Positions 20,032 through 32,040 of a DNA stretch of 41,337 bases are shown here, piece after piece; the first letter of the stretch is position 1; every line of letters begins with the position of its first letter. A model generated the notes under the pieces. That model made no database searches, was not told the DNA's origin, and saw only the letters and a list, made by a program, of their open reading frames with translations. The DNA is from Acidobacteriota bacterium (GTDB lineage Bacteria; Acidobacteriota; Vicinamibacteria; Vicinamibacterales; 2-12-FULL-66-21): positions 65,447-106,783 of the forward strand of contig QHWT01000062.1 in NCBI GenBank assembly GCA_003222675.1. The letters run 5' to 3'. Made by a program: the position numbers and the translations under genes.

Positions 20032-21761
20032 CAGCGATTTCCTTTCGCCTGGTCGGTGCGGCCGCCGCCGACGCGCTTCACGCGCCGCTCTGCCGGAGGA
20101 CGCACCGTCCGCTGCGGCGCCGGGCCGATCAAGCGGTTCGTAATCATCTGCTGGCCGATGCCCCAGATGTTGCTCACCGTCCAGTAAATCACCAGGCCGC
20201 TGGCGGCCCAGAGGAACATGGTCGTCATCACGACCGGCATGACCATCATCATCTTCTGCTGCACCGGATCCGCCGTCGATGGCGTCATCCTCTGCTGAAT
20301 CATCATCGTCACACCCATGAGCACGGGGGTGATGAAAAGCGGATCGTGTGCGGAGAGATCGTGGATCCAGCCGATGAACGGCGCGCCACGCAGCTCGATC
20401 GCAACCGACAGCATCGCGTAGAACGCGAAGAGCACGGGCAGCGTCAGGAGCATCGGCACGCATCCGCTCGCGGGGTTCACGCCCCGCTCGCGATAAAGAT
20501 TCATCAGCTCGACGTTCATCTTCGAGCGGGCGGGATCGCTCATCTTGAGCTTCGCGTAGCGATCCTGGATTGCTTTTACTTCCGGCTGCACTTCCTGCAT
20601 CTTGCGCATCGACACGACACTCTTATGGCGCAGCGGGAACATCACCATATTGATCAGGACCGTCAGGATGATGAGCGACCAGCCGTAGTTGCCGACGTAG
20701 CCGTTGATCCACTTGAGCGAGCGAAGGAGCGGCACCACCAGCCAGTCGAACCTGCCGAAGTCGATGGCCTTACTGAGGTCGTGATTGACCGCGATGAGGT
20801 TGTCGATGTCTTTCGGACCGAAGAAATACGTCTCGTCCCGCGGAGGCGACGGAAACCGCGCGGACCACGAGACGTAATGTGCGCCCTCGGGGACGCCCGC
20901 CACGGCAACCGTGAGCGACTGGTATGTGACGCGCAGCGGCTGTTGCTTGGGCGCGACCAGCGCCGCCAGAAAATAGTGGTCGTCGACCCCCGCGAACCCG
21001 AACGTGCCTTCCTGCACCGGCTGCGCGGGAATCTTATCGACTCCGAGGCGCGACACTTTTCCGTCCCGGTAGAAGACTGGCTGTGGCGCCGGGTTATAAG
21101 TGCGGGACTTCTGCACGATCCCGCTGCCGATCGCCGGTCCCCACGCAACCGTGATTGGCAGGGCCTGACCGGCGCGCTTCAGGTCGGCCGTGACTCCAAT
21201 CGAATACGGGCGATCGGCGGTGAAGGTGAAGATTTTCCGCGCCTCGATCTCGCTTCCATCCTTCAGATCGAATTGCAGCGTGCGCGTGCCCGAGTCAATC
21301 GACAAGGCGTCGGCGCTCGGTATGAACACCGCGGACTCCAGCGTATTGGTGACCGCGGGGTCATCTGTGGTGAGCGTTAATGGCAAGGGCGTCGCCGGAG
21401 GGGCATGCGTGGCCACGAGCTCGAGAGGCTCGCCACCCGCATCACGATACTTCTTGAGCCGCCAACTCTTCAGCGCTGCGCCGCGAGTCGTAAATACGGC
21501 CCGGATCGCCGCGTTCTCAACCACGATGTCCCGCGCGTTGACGTCCGCCGTGTTCGCAGCCGTAGCCGGGGGAACCTGCCCGGAGACGGCTTCAGCGGGA
21601 AGCGCCGGCGTGGGCTGCTGCGCTCCGCCCGCCGAGGGGTTCGTGGCTCCCGGCTGGCCCGTTGCCGCGGGTTTCGGTTCAGGCGGAGGCGGAAAGAGCA
21701 GCTGGTATCCGTACAGGACCACGAAAGACAGCAACACAGCGAGGAGGACGCGTCGTTCCAT
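20031..21761 (-). CDS. yidC: Membrane protein insertase YidC
   Basis: YidC inserts and folds inner-membrane proteins, such as F0 subunits. The N-terminal membrane anchor MERRVLLAVLLSFVVLYGYQLLF is followed by a Pro/Ala/Gly-rich linker, then a large periplasmic beta domain (about residues 70-330). The conserved five-helix core follows (YGWSLIILTVLINMVMFPLRHKSVVSMRKMQ, LMNLYRERGVNPASGCVPMLLTLPVLFAFYAML, FLWAASGLVIYWTVSNIWGIGQQ). At 576 residues it is the Gram-negative type. The C-terminus is basic. It is separated by 8 bp from yidD and overlaps jag by 1 bp. Confidence 0.96.
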   Translation of the reverse strand: MERRVLLAVLLSFVVLYGYQLLFPPPPEPKPAATGQPGATNPSAGGAQQPTPALPAEAVSGQVPPATAANTADVNARDIVVENAAIRAVFTTRGAALKSWRLKKYRDAGGEPLELVATHAPPATPLPLTLTTDDPAVTNTLESAVFIPSADALSIDSGTRTLQFDLKDGSEIEARKIFTFTADRPYSIGVTADLKRAGQALPITVAWGPAIGSGIVQKSRTYNPAPQPVFYRDGKVSRLGVDKIPAQPVQEGTFGFAGVDDHYFLAALVAPKQQPLRVTYQSLTVAVAGVPEGAHYVSWSARFPSPPRDETYFFGPKDIDNLIAVNHDLSKAIDFGRFDWLVVPLLRSLKWINGYVGNYGWSLIILTVLINMVMFPLRHKSVVSMRKMQEVQPEVKAIQDRYAKLKMSDPARSKMNVELMNLYRERGVNPASGCVPMLLTLPVLFAFYAMLSVAIELRGAPFIGWIHDLSAHDPLFITPVLMGVTMMIQQRMTPSTADPVQQKMMMVMPVVMTTMFLWAASGLVIYWTVSNIWGIGQQMITNRLIGPAPQRTVRPPAERRVKRVGGGRTDQAKGNR

Positions 21762-21769
21762 CGAAGTCG

Positions 21770-22006
21770 TCAGCGCGATTTGTCAGGCGTCGGAACAGGA
21801 TCGAGCCCGGATTGGGCAAGCGGATGGCACCGTGCGAGCCGTCCGACTGCGAGCGCCATCCCGCGCACCGCACCGTGTACATGAATGGCCTCTCTCGCGT
21901 ATGCAGAGCACGAAGGGACGAATCGGCATGACCCTCCGAGGAACGGCGAGAGCAGCAGTTGATAGAGCCGGATGAGGGCGAGCGCGAGACGAGCGCCTGG
22001 TGTCAT
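21770..22006 (-). CDS. yidD: Membrane protein insertion efficiency factor YidD
   Basis: Small membrane-associated protein that assists YidC-dependent insertion. The 78 residues show the invariant pattern: LIRLYQLLLSPFLGGSCRFVPSCSAYAREAI, then the HG and RG positions, then RLARCHPLAQSGLDPVP, with its conserved Cys residues. The ATG overlaps the rnpA stop (ATGA). The order rpmH-rnpA-yidD-yidC-jag-mnmE is the classical origin cluster. Confidence 0.93.
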   Translation of the reverse strand: MTPGARLALALIRLYQLLLSPFLGGSCRFVPSCSAYAREAIHVHGAVRGMALAVGRLARCHPLAQSGLDPVPTPDKSR

Positions 22007-22353
22007 TGCTTTGACGGGACGCGAAAACGCTTGAGGGCTGATTCGAAATCCTGCTCGAGCGCTGGCCTGGACGCCTCCAGCAGCGCCGTTTTCGGAATAA
22101 CGACCAGATCGACGGGGCCAGCGTCGCTTGACGTGCGAAACATCTCTCGAATCAGGCGTTTAGCCCTATTCCTCACGACCGCGCCGCCAAGTTTCCGCGA
22201 GGCGACGACCCCGAGCCGGGCCGTCGGCCCCTGGCCCGGTGCCGCTATGACTGTGAGAAAACGGCCGTGAGAACGCCGCCCCGCATCGAAAACGCGCTGG
22301 AACTCCCCGCGCCGTCGCAGCCGCCGGGCCGGTGGAAGAGTGTGGGACGGCAT
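22003..22353 (-). CDS. rnpA: Ribonuclease P protein component
   Basis: Protein subunit of RNase P, needed for tRNA 5' maturation. The start is ATG 22353 (MPSHTLPPARRLRRRGEFQRVFDAG), giving 116 residues. The same frame stays open upstream across rpmH and beyond dnaA's start, but that extension is an artefact of high GC. The RNA-binding signature RNRAKRLIREMFR is intact, with GRFLTVIAAPG and ARLGVVASRKLGGAVVRN before it. Confidence 0.94.
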   Translation of the reverse strand: MPSHTLPPARRLRRRGEFQRVFDAGRRSHGRFLTVIAAPGQGPTARLGVVASRKLGGAVVRNRAKRLIREMFRTSSDAGPVDLVVIPKTALLEASRPALEQDFESALKRFRVPSKQ

Positions 22354-22388
22354 AAAGACACTTACGCGGCCGGCCTCGCGGCCGATCT

Positions 22389-22541
22389 TCAGCGGGACGC
22401 AGTGACGGCCAGGCGCTTGCGACCTTTCGCCCGCCGGCGCTTCAGCACATGCCGCCCGTTCTTCGTGGCCATCCGCACGAGGAATCCATGAGTCTTCTTG
22501 CGATGGCGACGGTTCGGCTGAAATGTACGTTTGCCCTTCAT
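22389..22541 (-). CDS. rpmH: 50S ribosomal protein L34
   Basis: A 50-residue basic ribosomal protein. It reads [20 protein letters not shown] and then [20 protein letters not shown], followed by [10 protein letters not shown] and a TGA at 22391-22389. The KRTFQPN...RKKTHGFR-type core is the L34 signature. It lies 35 bp upstream of rnpA on the same strand, and a consensus-like promoter precedes it. Confidence 0.97.
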   Translation of the reverse strand: MKGKRTFQPNRRHRKKTHGFLVRMATKNGRHVLKRRRAKGRKRLAVTASR

Positions 22542-22590
22542 GACTTTTGGAATCCCCTGCAGTGGTTCTGAACAGAGCGGAGAAACTGAA

Positions 22591-22620
22591 ATAGTAGCGA
22601 ACCGCCGACGTGAGTGTCAA
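22591..22620 (-). promoter_or_regulatory. Promoter of rpmH-rnpA-yidD-yidC cluster
   Basis: On the minus strand TTGACA (22620-22615) is followed after 18 bp by TACTAT (22596-22591), about 50 bp before the rpmH ATG. The -35 is a perfect consensus and the -10 matches 4 of 6. Confidence 0.6.
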
Positions 22621-22714
22621 TTGCGGGCGGTGCCGGGTGGTCCGGTTTGTGCGGGGTGCGAGCCCTATGGTACTGTCCGTTCCCCGCAGCGGACGTTGGG
22701 TCAGCCCCCGAAGT

Positions 22715-22746
22715 TTTCCACAACTGTGGAAAAAATTGTGGAAAAG
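22715..22746. promoter_or_regulatory. oriC: Origin part 1: DnaA-box cluster upstream of dnaA
   Basis: Three DnaA-box-like 9-mers in 32 bp: TTTTCCACA at 22715-22723, and its inverse TGTGGAAAA at 22726-22734 and at 22738-22746. Each differs from TTATCCACA at one position. They lie in the 307-bp rpmH-dnaA gap, which otherwise shows only the rpmH promoter on the minus strand and a small inverted repeat (GTGAAA/TTTCAC, 22782-22801). They may also serve dnaA autoregulation. Confidence 0.75.
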
Positions 22747-22848
22747 CGAGGGCGAAGGTCCAGAGAACCGTGTGTCGTCCGTGAAAATGTCTGATTTCAC
22801 CGAACAATAGCTGCGAAAAGTGAATTCCTTGGGGCGAAAGTCGGGCAC

Positions 22849-24186
22849 GTGAATATGACGGGCACCAATCTCTGGGACCAGGTCCTGTCCCGCATTGAAA
22901 CCAAGGTCAACCGGCACAGTTTTTACACCTGGTTCAAACCGACGCTGTATGTCGATGAGCGGGAGGGGGCACTCCGTGTGCGGGTGCCGAACACCCTTTT
23001 TCGCGATTGGCTGACAAAACACTATTCCGCCGTCATCGACGAGGCGCTCACCGAAATCCAGCGGCCAGGCACTGAGATCGCCTTTGTAACGGAAGACTTT
23101 GCGGTGCCACCGCCCGTTCCCGAGGCGACGGTGCGGGAGATAGAACCCGAAGACGACGCGGAGGGCGAAGCGGCACGTCTGAGCCCGCGTTATTCGTTCG
23201 ACACGTTCGTCGTCGGTTCCTCCAACCAGTTCGCACATGCGGCGTGTCGCGCCGTCGCGGAGGCGCCGTCGCGCTCCTATAACCCGCTGTTCATCTACGG
23301 CGGCGTCGGCCTGGGCAAAACCCACTTGATGCATGCGATCGGCCATTACGTGGTCACGCACCTGAAGAACTTGCAGCTCACCTACATCTCGTCAGAACGC
23401 TTCATGAACGAGATGATCAATGCGGTTCGTTACGATCGCGTCCTTGATTTTCGCGAGCGATACCGCAGCGTTGACGTGCTGCTGGTTGACGACATCCAGT
23501 TCCTTGCCGGCAAGGAAGGAACGCAGACCGAGTTCTTTCACACCTTCAACGCGCTCTACGATTCACAGAAGCAGATCGTCATCAGCAGCGACTGCCCGCC
23601 GCACGAGATCCCGCAGCTCGAAGAACGACTGCGCTCGCGGTTCGAGTGGGGACTCATCGCCGACATCCAGTCGCCGGATCTCGAGACAAAGGTCGCGATT
23701 CTCAAAAAGAAGGCGGAAACCGAGGGCATTCCGCTGCCCGACAACGTTGCCATCTACATCGCCGGCAAGATCAAATCGAACATCCGCGAGCTCGAGGGAT
23801 CGCTCATCCGCCTGATTGCCTATGCGTCGCTCACCGGCCGGGAGATTTCTCTCCCGCTCGCCCAGGACGTGCTGCGCAACATCCTGCAGAACGACGAGCG
23901 CGCCGTCACAATCGAGGGCGTGCAGAAAGCGGTCGCCGACCACTACTCGCTGAAGCTCGTCGAGCTCAAGTCGAAGAACAATTCGAAGTCTGTGGCGATG
24001 CCGCGGCAGATAGCGATGTATCTTTGCAAGGCGCTGACGAGCGCTTCGCTGCCGGAGATCGGCAGGAGCTTCGGCGGCAAGCATCATTCGACTGTCATTC
24101 ACTCGATCCGCAAGATTGAGGATCTCCGTCAGAAGGATGGAGATTTCAACACACTTATCAACAGCTTGATGGAGTCGTTCCGCTGA
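22849..24186 (+). CDS. dnaA: Chromosomal replication initiator DnaA
   Basis: AAA+ initiator that binds DnaA boxes and opens oriC. Domain I ([25 protein letters not shown]) occupies about residues 8-32. A short acidic linker ([13 protein letters not shown]) follows. The AAA+ core has Walker [10 protein letters not shown] near 151-159, Walker [13 protein letters not shown], and sensor region [28 protein letters not shown]. The C-terminal DNA-binding domain carries [29 protein letters not shown]. The start is GTG 22849; an ATG two codons later is possible. 445 residues. No clear Shine-Dalgarno. It is the first plus-strand gene and marks the divergence point of transcription. Confidence 0.98.
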   Translation: MNMTGTNLWDQVLSRIETKVNRHSFYTWFKPTLYVDEREGALRVRVPNTLFRDWLTKHYSAVIDEALTEIQRPGTEIAFVTEDFAVPPPVPEATVREIEPEDDAEGEAARLSPRYSFDTFVVGSSNQFAHAACRAVAEAPSRSYNPLFIYGGVGLGKTHLMHAIGHYVVTHLKNLQLTYISSERFMNEMINAVRYDRVLDFRERYRSVDVLLVDDIQFLAGKEGTQTEFFHTFNALYDSQKQIVISSDCPPHEIPQLEERLRSRFEWGLIADIQSPDLETKVAILKKKAETEGIPLPDNVAIYIAGKIKSNIRELEGSLIRLIAYASLTGREISLPLAQDVLRNILQNDERAVTIEGVQKAVADHYSLKLVELKSKNNSKSVAMPRQIAMYLCKALTSASLPEIGRSFGGKHHSTVIHSIRKIEDLRQKDGDFNTLINSLMESFR

Positions 24187-24198
24187 GCAGCGGGGAAG

Positions 24199-24420
24199 TT
24201 TTCCACACCTCGCTGTGGGAAGACCTGTTGATGGGCTGCGGTCATGGACGGGCCCGGAAATTTGCACAAAAGCGCCTCGAGAAATCAGCTGTCGCCGTTG
24301 AGATTTCTCCACAGCGTAAATGTCACATTCTGAAGGACTAATCGACGAAATTTAGCTTTTCAACAGGACCTCTTTCTTGTTATAATTCTTCGTTTCTGAT
24401 TTCTCTCTCCTAAATTACTG
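24199..24420. promoter_or_regulatory. oriC: Origin part 2: DnaA boxes and AT-rich unwinding region between dnaA and dnaN
   Basis: The box TTTTCCACA is at 24199-24207, with weaker matches TGTGGGAAG at about 24214, TTCTCCACA at 24305-24313 and TTTTCAACA at about 24357-24365. From about 24330 to 24420 the sequence is strikingly AT- and pyrimidine-rich for this genome, a good candidate DNA unwinding element. With the cluster upstream of dnaA this gives a bipartite origin like that of Bacillus. Confidence 0.65.
24358..24386 (+). promoter_or_regulatory. Probable dnaN promoter with extended -10
   Basis: TATAAT at 24381-24386 is preceded by TGT (extended -10, TGNTATAAT). A weak -35 (TTTCAA, 24358-24363) stands 17 bp upstream. 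It is about 45 bp before the dnaN ATG and lies inside the AT-rich origin tract. Confidence 0.55.
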
Positions 24421-24430
24421 AGAACACACC

Positions 24431-25546
24431 ATGGAATTGGTCGTCCGGAAGACCGATCTGCTGCGCGAACTGCAACTCTTCCAAGGCATCGTTGAACGCA
24501 AGAACACGATCCCGATCTTGGCGAACGTGTTGCTCGAAGCCAACGGCGCTGAAGTGAAGATGCTCGCGACCGACCTCGAGGTGGGGCTCCGCAGCAAATG
24601 CACCGCGACCGTCTCCAAGGGAGGATCGCTCACGCTTCCGGCGAAGAAACTCTACGAGATCATCAAGGCTCTGCCTGAAACGGACGTCCGCATCGAGGAA
24701 GACAAGGGGGGCGTCAAGGTTGCCGCGGACCGGTTCGACTCGAGGATGCAGACGCTCCCGCGCGAAGATTTTCCGACGCTTCCGGAAGCGAGCGGCAGTT
24801 ACAGCGTCACGCTGTCGCGCGACGTGCTGCGGCAGATGGTGTCGAAGACACAGTTTGCCATTACCGGGGAAGACACGCGCTACTTCCTGAACGGCGCGCT
24901 GTTCATCCAGCGTCCCGAGTCAATGAGCCTGGTCTCGACGGACGGTCACCGGCTCGCGCTGATCACGGTGTCGCGTGAGAAGGGCAACAACAAGCTCAAG
25001 GTCGACGAGGATCGCGTCATTCTGCCACGCAAGACGCTGCTGGAACTCGGGCGCCTGCTGGCGGAAACCGACGGCGACATCCAGTACGAGCGCGGCGAGA
25101 ACCACCTGTTCTTCGAGCTGGGCGGCCGCCTCCTGATTTCGCGGATGATCGACGGCCAGTTTCCGGCCTTCGAGCGCGTCATCCCCAAGGGCCACGACAA
25201 GCGGGTCGAGTTCGATCGCGATCGGCTGACGAGCGCGGTCAAACGCGTCGCGCTGCTCTCGAACGAGCGTTCGCGCGCGGTGAAATTTCAAATGGACAAT
25301 GGCAAGGTGGAGATCGCATCCAGCAGCCCCGAGTTCGGCGAGGCGAAGGAGATCCTCATGGTCGATTACGCCGCCGCGCCGGTCACGATTTGTTTCAACG
25401 CGCAGTACGTCCTCGATTTTCTCGGCGTGGTCGAAACCGACACGGTCTCTCTCGAATTCAAGGACGAGATGAGTCAGGCCGTTTTGAAGCCGATCGGCGC
25501 GGACGGCTACGACTACACGTATGTGATCATGCCGATGCGAATCTGA
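24431..25546 (+). CDS. dnaN: DNA polymerase III beta subunit (sliding clamp)
   Basis: Ring-shaped processivity clamp. The 371-residue protein starts MELVVRKTDLLRELQLFQGIVERKNTIPILANVLLEA and has the three-domain pattern: ALPETDVRIEEDKGGVKV, FAITGEDTRYFLNGALF, STDGHRLALITV and ISRMIDGQFPAFERVIPK. It ends YDYTYVIMPMRI, the typical P-M-R C-terminus. No sign of damage. Confidence 0.97.
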   Translation: MELVVRKTDLLRELQLFQGIVERKNTIPILANVLLEANGAEVKMLATDLEVGLRSKCTATVSKGGSLTLPAKKLYEIIKALPETDVRIEEDKGGVKVAADRFDSRMQTLPREDFPTLPEASGSYSVTLSRDVLRQMVSKTQFAITGEDTRYFLNGALFIQRPESMSLVSTDGHRLALITVSREKGNNKLKVDEDRVILPRKTLLELGRLLAETDGDIQYERGENHLFFELGGRLLISRMIDGQFPAFERVIPKGHDKRVEFDRDRLTSAVKRVALLSNERSRAVKFQMDNGKVEIASSSPEFGEAKEILMVDYAAAPVTICFNAQYVLDFLGVVETDTVSLEFKDEMSQAVLKPIGADGYDYTYVIMPMRI

Positions 25547-25551
25547 CGGAT

Positions 25552-25637
25552 GTGGTGATTGCGGGATTTCGTGATCTGGTGATTCACAAATCAACCATCA
25601 CCAAATCAGCGAATTGCCAAATCACAAAATCTATTGA
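25552..25637. repeat. Stutter repeat with inverted arms, gyrB leader
   Basis: Eight- to nine-bp words of the type TGGTGATT on the left face AATCACCA-type words on the right. TGGTGAT (25577-25583) pairs perfectly with ATCACCA (25597-25603). It occupies the whole dnaN-gyrB gap and ends at the gyrB ATG, so gyrB has no recognisable Shine-Dalgarno. Confidence 0.72.
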
Positions 25638-28248
<2,611 letters not shown>

Positions 28249-28252
28249 ACAG

Positions 28253-28394
28253 GTGCTCGGTGCAAGGCGCTCCGGGTGCCCTTTGGGCCGCACACGGCGG
28301 CGAGGCTCCACCTCCAGAGGTGCGGCCATCTGGCATCAGACACCTTCGCAGCCCGTGGCACGCGGCGCACCAAATCGCACGTAGCACCGAGCAC
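28253..28394. repeat. Stutter repeat with inverted arms and hairpin, gyrA leader
   Basis: GTGCTCGGTGC (28253-28263) is a perfect 11-bp complement of GCACCGAGCAC (28384-28394); the word GTAGCACCGA is repeated on the right. Between them is a separate hairpin, CACCTC-CA-GAGGTG (28309-28322). The array fills the gyrB-gyrA gap. Confidence 0.75.
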
Positions 28395-28414
28395 GTAGCA
28401 CCGACACAATTCAC

Positions 28415-30898
28415 ATGTCCGATATCGCAGCGTCCAAAGTCCCAGTCAACATCGAAGACGAGATGAAGCGCTCGTACATGGATTACGCGATGAGCGTAAT
28501 CATTGGACGAGCGCTGCCCGACGTGCGCGACGGCCTGAAGCCCGCGCACCGCCGCGTGCTCTACGGCATGCGGACGATGGGCCTTGCGTCGAACCGCGCG
28601 TATCGCAAGTGCGCGAAGATCGTGGGCGAGGTGATGGGGAACTTCCATCCCCACGGCGACGCGTCGATCTACGACACGCTCGTCCGCCTAGCACAGGAAT
28701 TCAACATGCGCTATCCCGTGGTCGATGGCCAGGGCAACTTCGGCTCAATAGACGGCGATCCGCCGGCGGCGATGCGATACACCGAATCGCGCCCGGAAGC
28801 CCTCGCCGAAGCGATGATGACCGACCTCGATAAGGAGACCGTCGACTTCGTCCCGAACTACGACGAGACCACCGAAGAGCCGACAGTACTTCCGACGACG
28901 TTCCCGAACCTGCTGGTGAACGGATCGGCCGGCATTGCGGTCGGCATGGCGACGAACATCCCGCCGCACAACATGCGCGAGGTCATCGATGGCGTGATAG
29001 GCGCGATCGAGCAGCGTGGTCAGTCTCGCGAGGCGCGGCTGAAGGCAGTGCTGCGCGCGGTGGCCGGTCCCGATTTCCCGACCGGTGGGTTCATCGTCGG
29101 CCGCCAGGGCATCTTCCAGGCGTATACGACCGGCCGGGGCGCGATTACGGTCCGCGCGAGGGCCACGACGGAAGAATCGAAGAAGGGCGATCGCGTCTCG
29201 ATCGTCATCACCGAGATCCCGTATCAGGTCAACAAGAAGCGCCTGATCGAAAACATCGCCGAGCTCGTACGCGAGAAGACGATCGAAGGCATTTCGGATC
29301 TGCGCGACGAATCCGATCGCGATGGCATGCGCATGGTCATCGAGCTGCGCCGCGGAGAGGTGCCCGATGTGGTGCTCAATAACCTCTACAAGCACACGCA
29401 GCTCCAGACGACGTTCGGCATCATCATGCTGGCGATCGCCGGCGGCAGGCCGAAGGTGCTGCCGCTGCTCGAGGTCATCGAGAACTTCATTGAATTCAGA
29501 CGCGAGGTCGTCCGGCGCCGGACCGAGTTCGAGCTGCGCAAAGCCGAAGCGCGTGCTCATATTCTCGAAGGATTGAGGATCGCGCTCGATCATCTCGACG
29601 CGGTGATCAAGCTGATTCGCGGATCGAAGAGCCCGGTCGAGGCGCGCGGCGGGCTGATGACCGAGTTCACGCTGAGCCAGCTCCAGGCGCAGGCCATTCT
29701 CGACATGCAGCTCCAGCGCCTCACCGGCCTCGAGCGCCAGAAGATTCTCGACGAGCTCGTCGAATTGATGAAGACCGTCGAGCGACTGCGGGCGATCCTG
29801 TCGAGCGACGAGCTGCTGATGCAGGTCGTCCTGAACGAGCTCAAGGACGTCCGCTCGAAGTTCGGCGACGAGCGCCGGACCGAGATCATCGACGAGAGCG
29901 GCGAGTTCCGGATCGAAGACCTGATCGCCGATGAGGACATGGCGATCACGGTGACGAACACCGGCTATATCAAGCGCACGCCAATCTCCACCTACCGGGC
30001 GCAGCGGCGCGGAGGAAAGGGCCGTATCGGGATGCGAACGCGCGAAGAGGACTACGTGAGTCATCTCTTCATCGCGTCTACGCACGCCTACATCATGATC
30101 TTCACGGATCGCGGCCGCGCCTACTGGCTGCGTGTCCACGAAATCCCGGACGTGGGTCCCGGCGGGAAAGGCAAGGCGATCGCGAATCTGGTGCAGTTTG
30201 TAGGAGAGGAAAAGATTGCCGCGCTGGTCGCGGTGAAGGAGTTCCCCGAGCAGGACGAGCAGCAGTTCGTCGTCATGGGCACACGCAAGGGCACCATCAA
30301 GAAGACCGATCTGACCGCGTTCAGCAACCCGCGCCCGAGCGGCATCATCGCGATGGGCGTAGAGGAGGGGGATTCCGTCATCGCCGTGGAGCTCTCGGAC
30401 GGCAAGGAGCAGATCTTCCTCGGCACCCGCGACGGCATGGCCATCCGGTTCGACGAGACGGATGTGCGCGCGATGGGCCGCAGCGCCTACGGCGTCCGCG
30501 GCATCAGCCTGCGCGACGACGACGAGGTCGTCGCGATGGAAGTCGTCCGCGAAGGCGGCACGCTGCTGAGCGTCGCGCAGAATGGTTACGGCAAGCGCAC
30601 CGAGCTCGAGGAGTACCGGCTCCAGTCACGCGGCGGCGTCGGCATCATCAACATTCAGACCACCGATCGCAACGGCAAGGTCGTCGGCATCTCGTTCGTT
30701 CAGGACGACGACGAGGTGCTGCTGATCAGCCAGCAGGGCATGATCCTGCGTACGAAGGCGGGGGATATCCGGACCATCGGCCGCGCGACGCAAGGCGTCA
30801 GGTTGATCGAGATGGAAGAAGGCGACGCGGTCGTCGCGATTGCAAAGCTGGCGGAAAGGGACGAGGAGGGTGAGGCGCCCGACGTCAATCCCGCATGA
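28415..30898 (+). CDS. gyrA: DNA gyrase subunit A
   Basis: Breakage-reunion subunit of gyrase. The 827-residue protein is complete. The catalytic Tyr is in AAMRYTESR (about residue 122), the GyrA signature [14 protein letters not shown] is near 34-47, and the C-terminal beta-pinwheel has several repeats including [10 protein letters not shown], a GyrA-box-type motif. The quinolone-resistance region reads [11 protein letters not shown]: Ala stands where E. coli has Ser83, as in Mycobacterium, a residue linked to lower intrinsic quinolone susceptibility. It ends 36 bp from a convergent methyltransferase gene. Confidence 0.98.
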   Translation: MSDIAASKVPVNIEDEMKRSYMDYAMSVIIGRALPDVRDGLKPAHRRVLYGMRTMGLASNRAYRKCAKIVGEVMGNFHPHGDASIYDTLVRLAQEFNMRYPVVDGQGNFGSIDGDPPAAMRYTESRPEALAEAMMTDLDKETVDFVPNYDETTEEPTVLPTTFPNLLVNGSAGIAVGMATNIPPHNMREVIDGVIGAIEQRGQSREARLKAVLRAVAGPDFPTGGFIVGRQGIFQAYTTGRGAITVRARATTEESKKGDRVSIVITEIPYQVNKKRLIENIAELVREKTIEGISDLRDESDRDGMRMVIELRRGEVPDVVLNNLYKHTQLQTTFGIIMLAIAGGRPKVLPLLEVIENFIEFRREVVRRRTEFELRKAEARAHILEGLRIALDHLDAVIKLIRGSKSPVEARGGLMTEFTLSQLQAQAILDMQLQRLTGLERQKILDELVELMKTVERLRAILSSDELLMQVVLNELKDVRSKFGDERRTEIIDESGEFRIEDLIADEDMAITVTNTGYIKRTPISTYRAQRRGGKGRIGMRTREEDYVSHLFIASTHAYIMIFTDRGRAYWLRVHEIPDVGPGGKGKAIANLVQFVGEEKIAALVAVKEFPEQDEQQFVVMGTRKGTIKKTDLTAFSNPRPSGIIAMGVEEGDSVIAVELSDGKEQIFLGTRDGMAIRFDETDVRAMGRSAYGVRGISLRDDDEVVAMEVVREGGTLLSVAQNGYGKRTELEEYRLQSRGGVGIINIQTTDRNGKVVGISFVQDDDEVLLISQQGMILRTKAGDIRTIGRATQGVRLIEMEEGDAVVAIAKLAERDEEGEAPDVNPA

Positions 30899-30926
30899 TG
30901 AACGGCCATGCCGAACGTTGAGCACC

Positions 30927-30958
30927 CCGCTGGCTATAGATCTCGGGCTAGCCGGCGG
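30927..30958. terminator. Hairpin between convergent gyrA and methyltransferase genes
   Basis: CCGCTGGCTA (30927-30936) faces TAGCCGGCGG (30949-30958), a 10-bp stem with one mismatch and a 12-nt loop. It lies between two convergent genes and overlaps the methyltransferase stop. There is no T-tract, so its role as a bidirectional terminator is inferred from position. Confidence 0.4.
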
Positions 30959-32040
30959 ACCGCTGCTGAGTAGAACTCCGGGATTACCTCCGCACTAAAC
31001 GACGTACGCCTGGATACCCGAGCGCAAACGGCAGCAGGACACAGACCGCCAAAAGGTTCCCAGACGACGTCAGCGGGATCGGTCGATGCGTGAATCGCGA
31101 TGTCGACCAGTTTCAGCGGCTTCTGGCTGCCGTGCAGGCTGCTGTACTTCCATTTCATACGCTCCCGCCTGCCGCCAATGCGCTCAGCTCCGCTCACTTG
31201 CGGATGCTTCCAGACATTCGTGATACCAGCGGCACAGGCAAACTTCGCGCGCAATCTGCCCCACTCGTCCGCCGATATGGGCTTGCTGCCATCCACGCTG
31301 AAGTAAGGACGGCCCTCAGGTCTTCCATGTGAGTTTGCGTATTCCGCCAGCTTTTCAAAGGCATCAGGCGGGGGGTAGTACCATAAGTGATCTGCTGTAA
31401 GGTACTTACGCGTTGCGGCATTCAGCACACCGCAGGCCTGATTGGACAGACGTAGCGGAAGGCCAGAGCGCTGCCACTCAGATCGAAGCCATTCCTGCAT
31501 CGAGAGGCTTCGAGCGCCACCGAGGAACCGCGCGGGCTTGAGGTACTGCACGCATACTTCTGTAATGACGGGAAATTTACGCAGCGTCGCGGTGTTCGAA
31601 TTGCCCGCGATATGGCCGATGCCTTTGTCCCACACGTGACAGCAGCGGTACTCCCAACCGTGTTCGATCAGCAGCGGATGAACCGTCGCCCAGCCCAACT
31701 CGGAATTCCAGAACCATAGGGTTGTCTGCGGCGTTGAACGTTCGGACCAGGCAGCAACGTGCGGCCGGTACCACTCAATCAGCTCTGCCGGAGTAGGGGG
31801 ATCGCCAGGAAATCCGCTCAGCCCGTATGGTCCATCGGAGATGATGCACGTCGGAGTTGGCCAGTGTGCATAGAGCTCCTCGGCTGGTTGAAAATGAATC
31901 GTCGCGGAGTCTCTATGGAACATCTCGCCCCGCTGCGGGAGGGGCGCGTCGGTCTCGTCGTGAGAAGGACGGTCCCGCCGCAACGGCCGCTGTGCTCGGC
32001 GCGTCGCGAAGGGCAGCGTCTGATTACTGACATTCTCCAC
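30934..32040 (-). CDS. Site-specific DNA methyltransferase (beta-class amino methyltransferase)
   Basis: Probable N6-adenine or N4-cytosine methyltransferase. Catalytic motif IV appears as ISDGPYG (residues 67-73 from GTG 32040), a DPPY variant. The C-terminal part has the QKP-L element (SQKPLKLVDIAIHAS) followed by the SAM-binding motif DVVWEPFGGLCPAA, so the order is catalytic motif first, SAM motif last, as in the beta class. The middle (LWFWNSELGWATVHPLL, CHVWDKGIGHIAGN, ADHLWYYPPP) is probably target recognition. GTG 32040 has a GGAAAGG Shine-Dalgarno and overlaps the upstream small gene; ATG 31923 (MFHRDSATIHF) is an alternative. No restriction endonuclease is adjacent. Base composition looks less GC-rich than its neighbours, suggesting acquisition. 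Specificity cannot be read from the sequence. Confidence 0.8.
   Translation of the reverse strand: MENVSNQTLPFATRRAQRPLRRDRPSHDETDAPLPQRGEMFHRDSATIHFQPAEELYAHWPTPTCIISDGPYGLSGFPGDPPTPAELIEWYRPHVAAWSERSTPQTTLWFWNSELGWATVHPLLIEHGWEYRCCHVWDKGIGHIAGNSNTATLRKFPVITEVCVQYLKPARFLGGARSLSMQEWLRSEWQRSGLPLRLSNQACGVLNAATRKYLTADHLWYYPPPDAFEKLAEYANSHGRPEGRPYFSVDGSKPISADEWGRLRAKFACAAGITNVWKHPQVSGAERIGGRRERMKWKYSSLHGSQKPLKLVDIAIHASTDPADVVWEPFGGLCPAAVCARVSRRTSFSAEVIPEFYSAAVRRLARDL

Noticed and set aside
22845-22856. Second parS-like site (GGCACGTGAA) at the dnaA start
   Set aside because: Only the CACGTG core matches; the outer arms are not palindromic.
22354-23361. Upstream continuation of the rnpA frame across rpmH and into dnaA
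   Set aside because: It runs antisense to dnaA and over rpmH; RnpA homology begins at ATG 22353.
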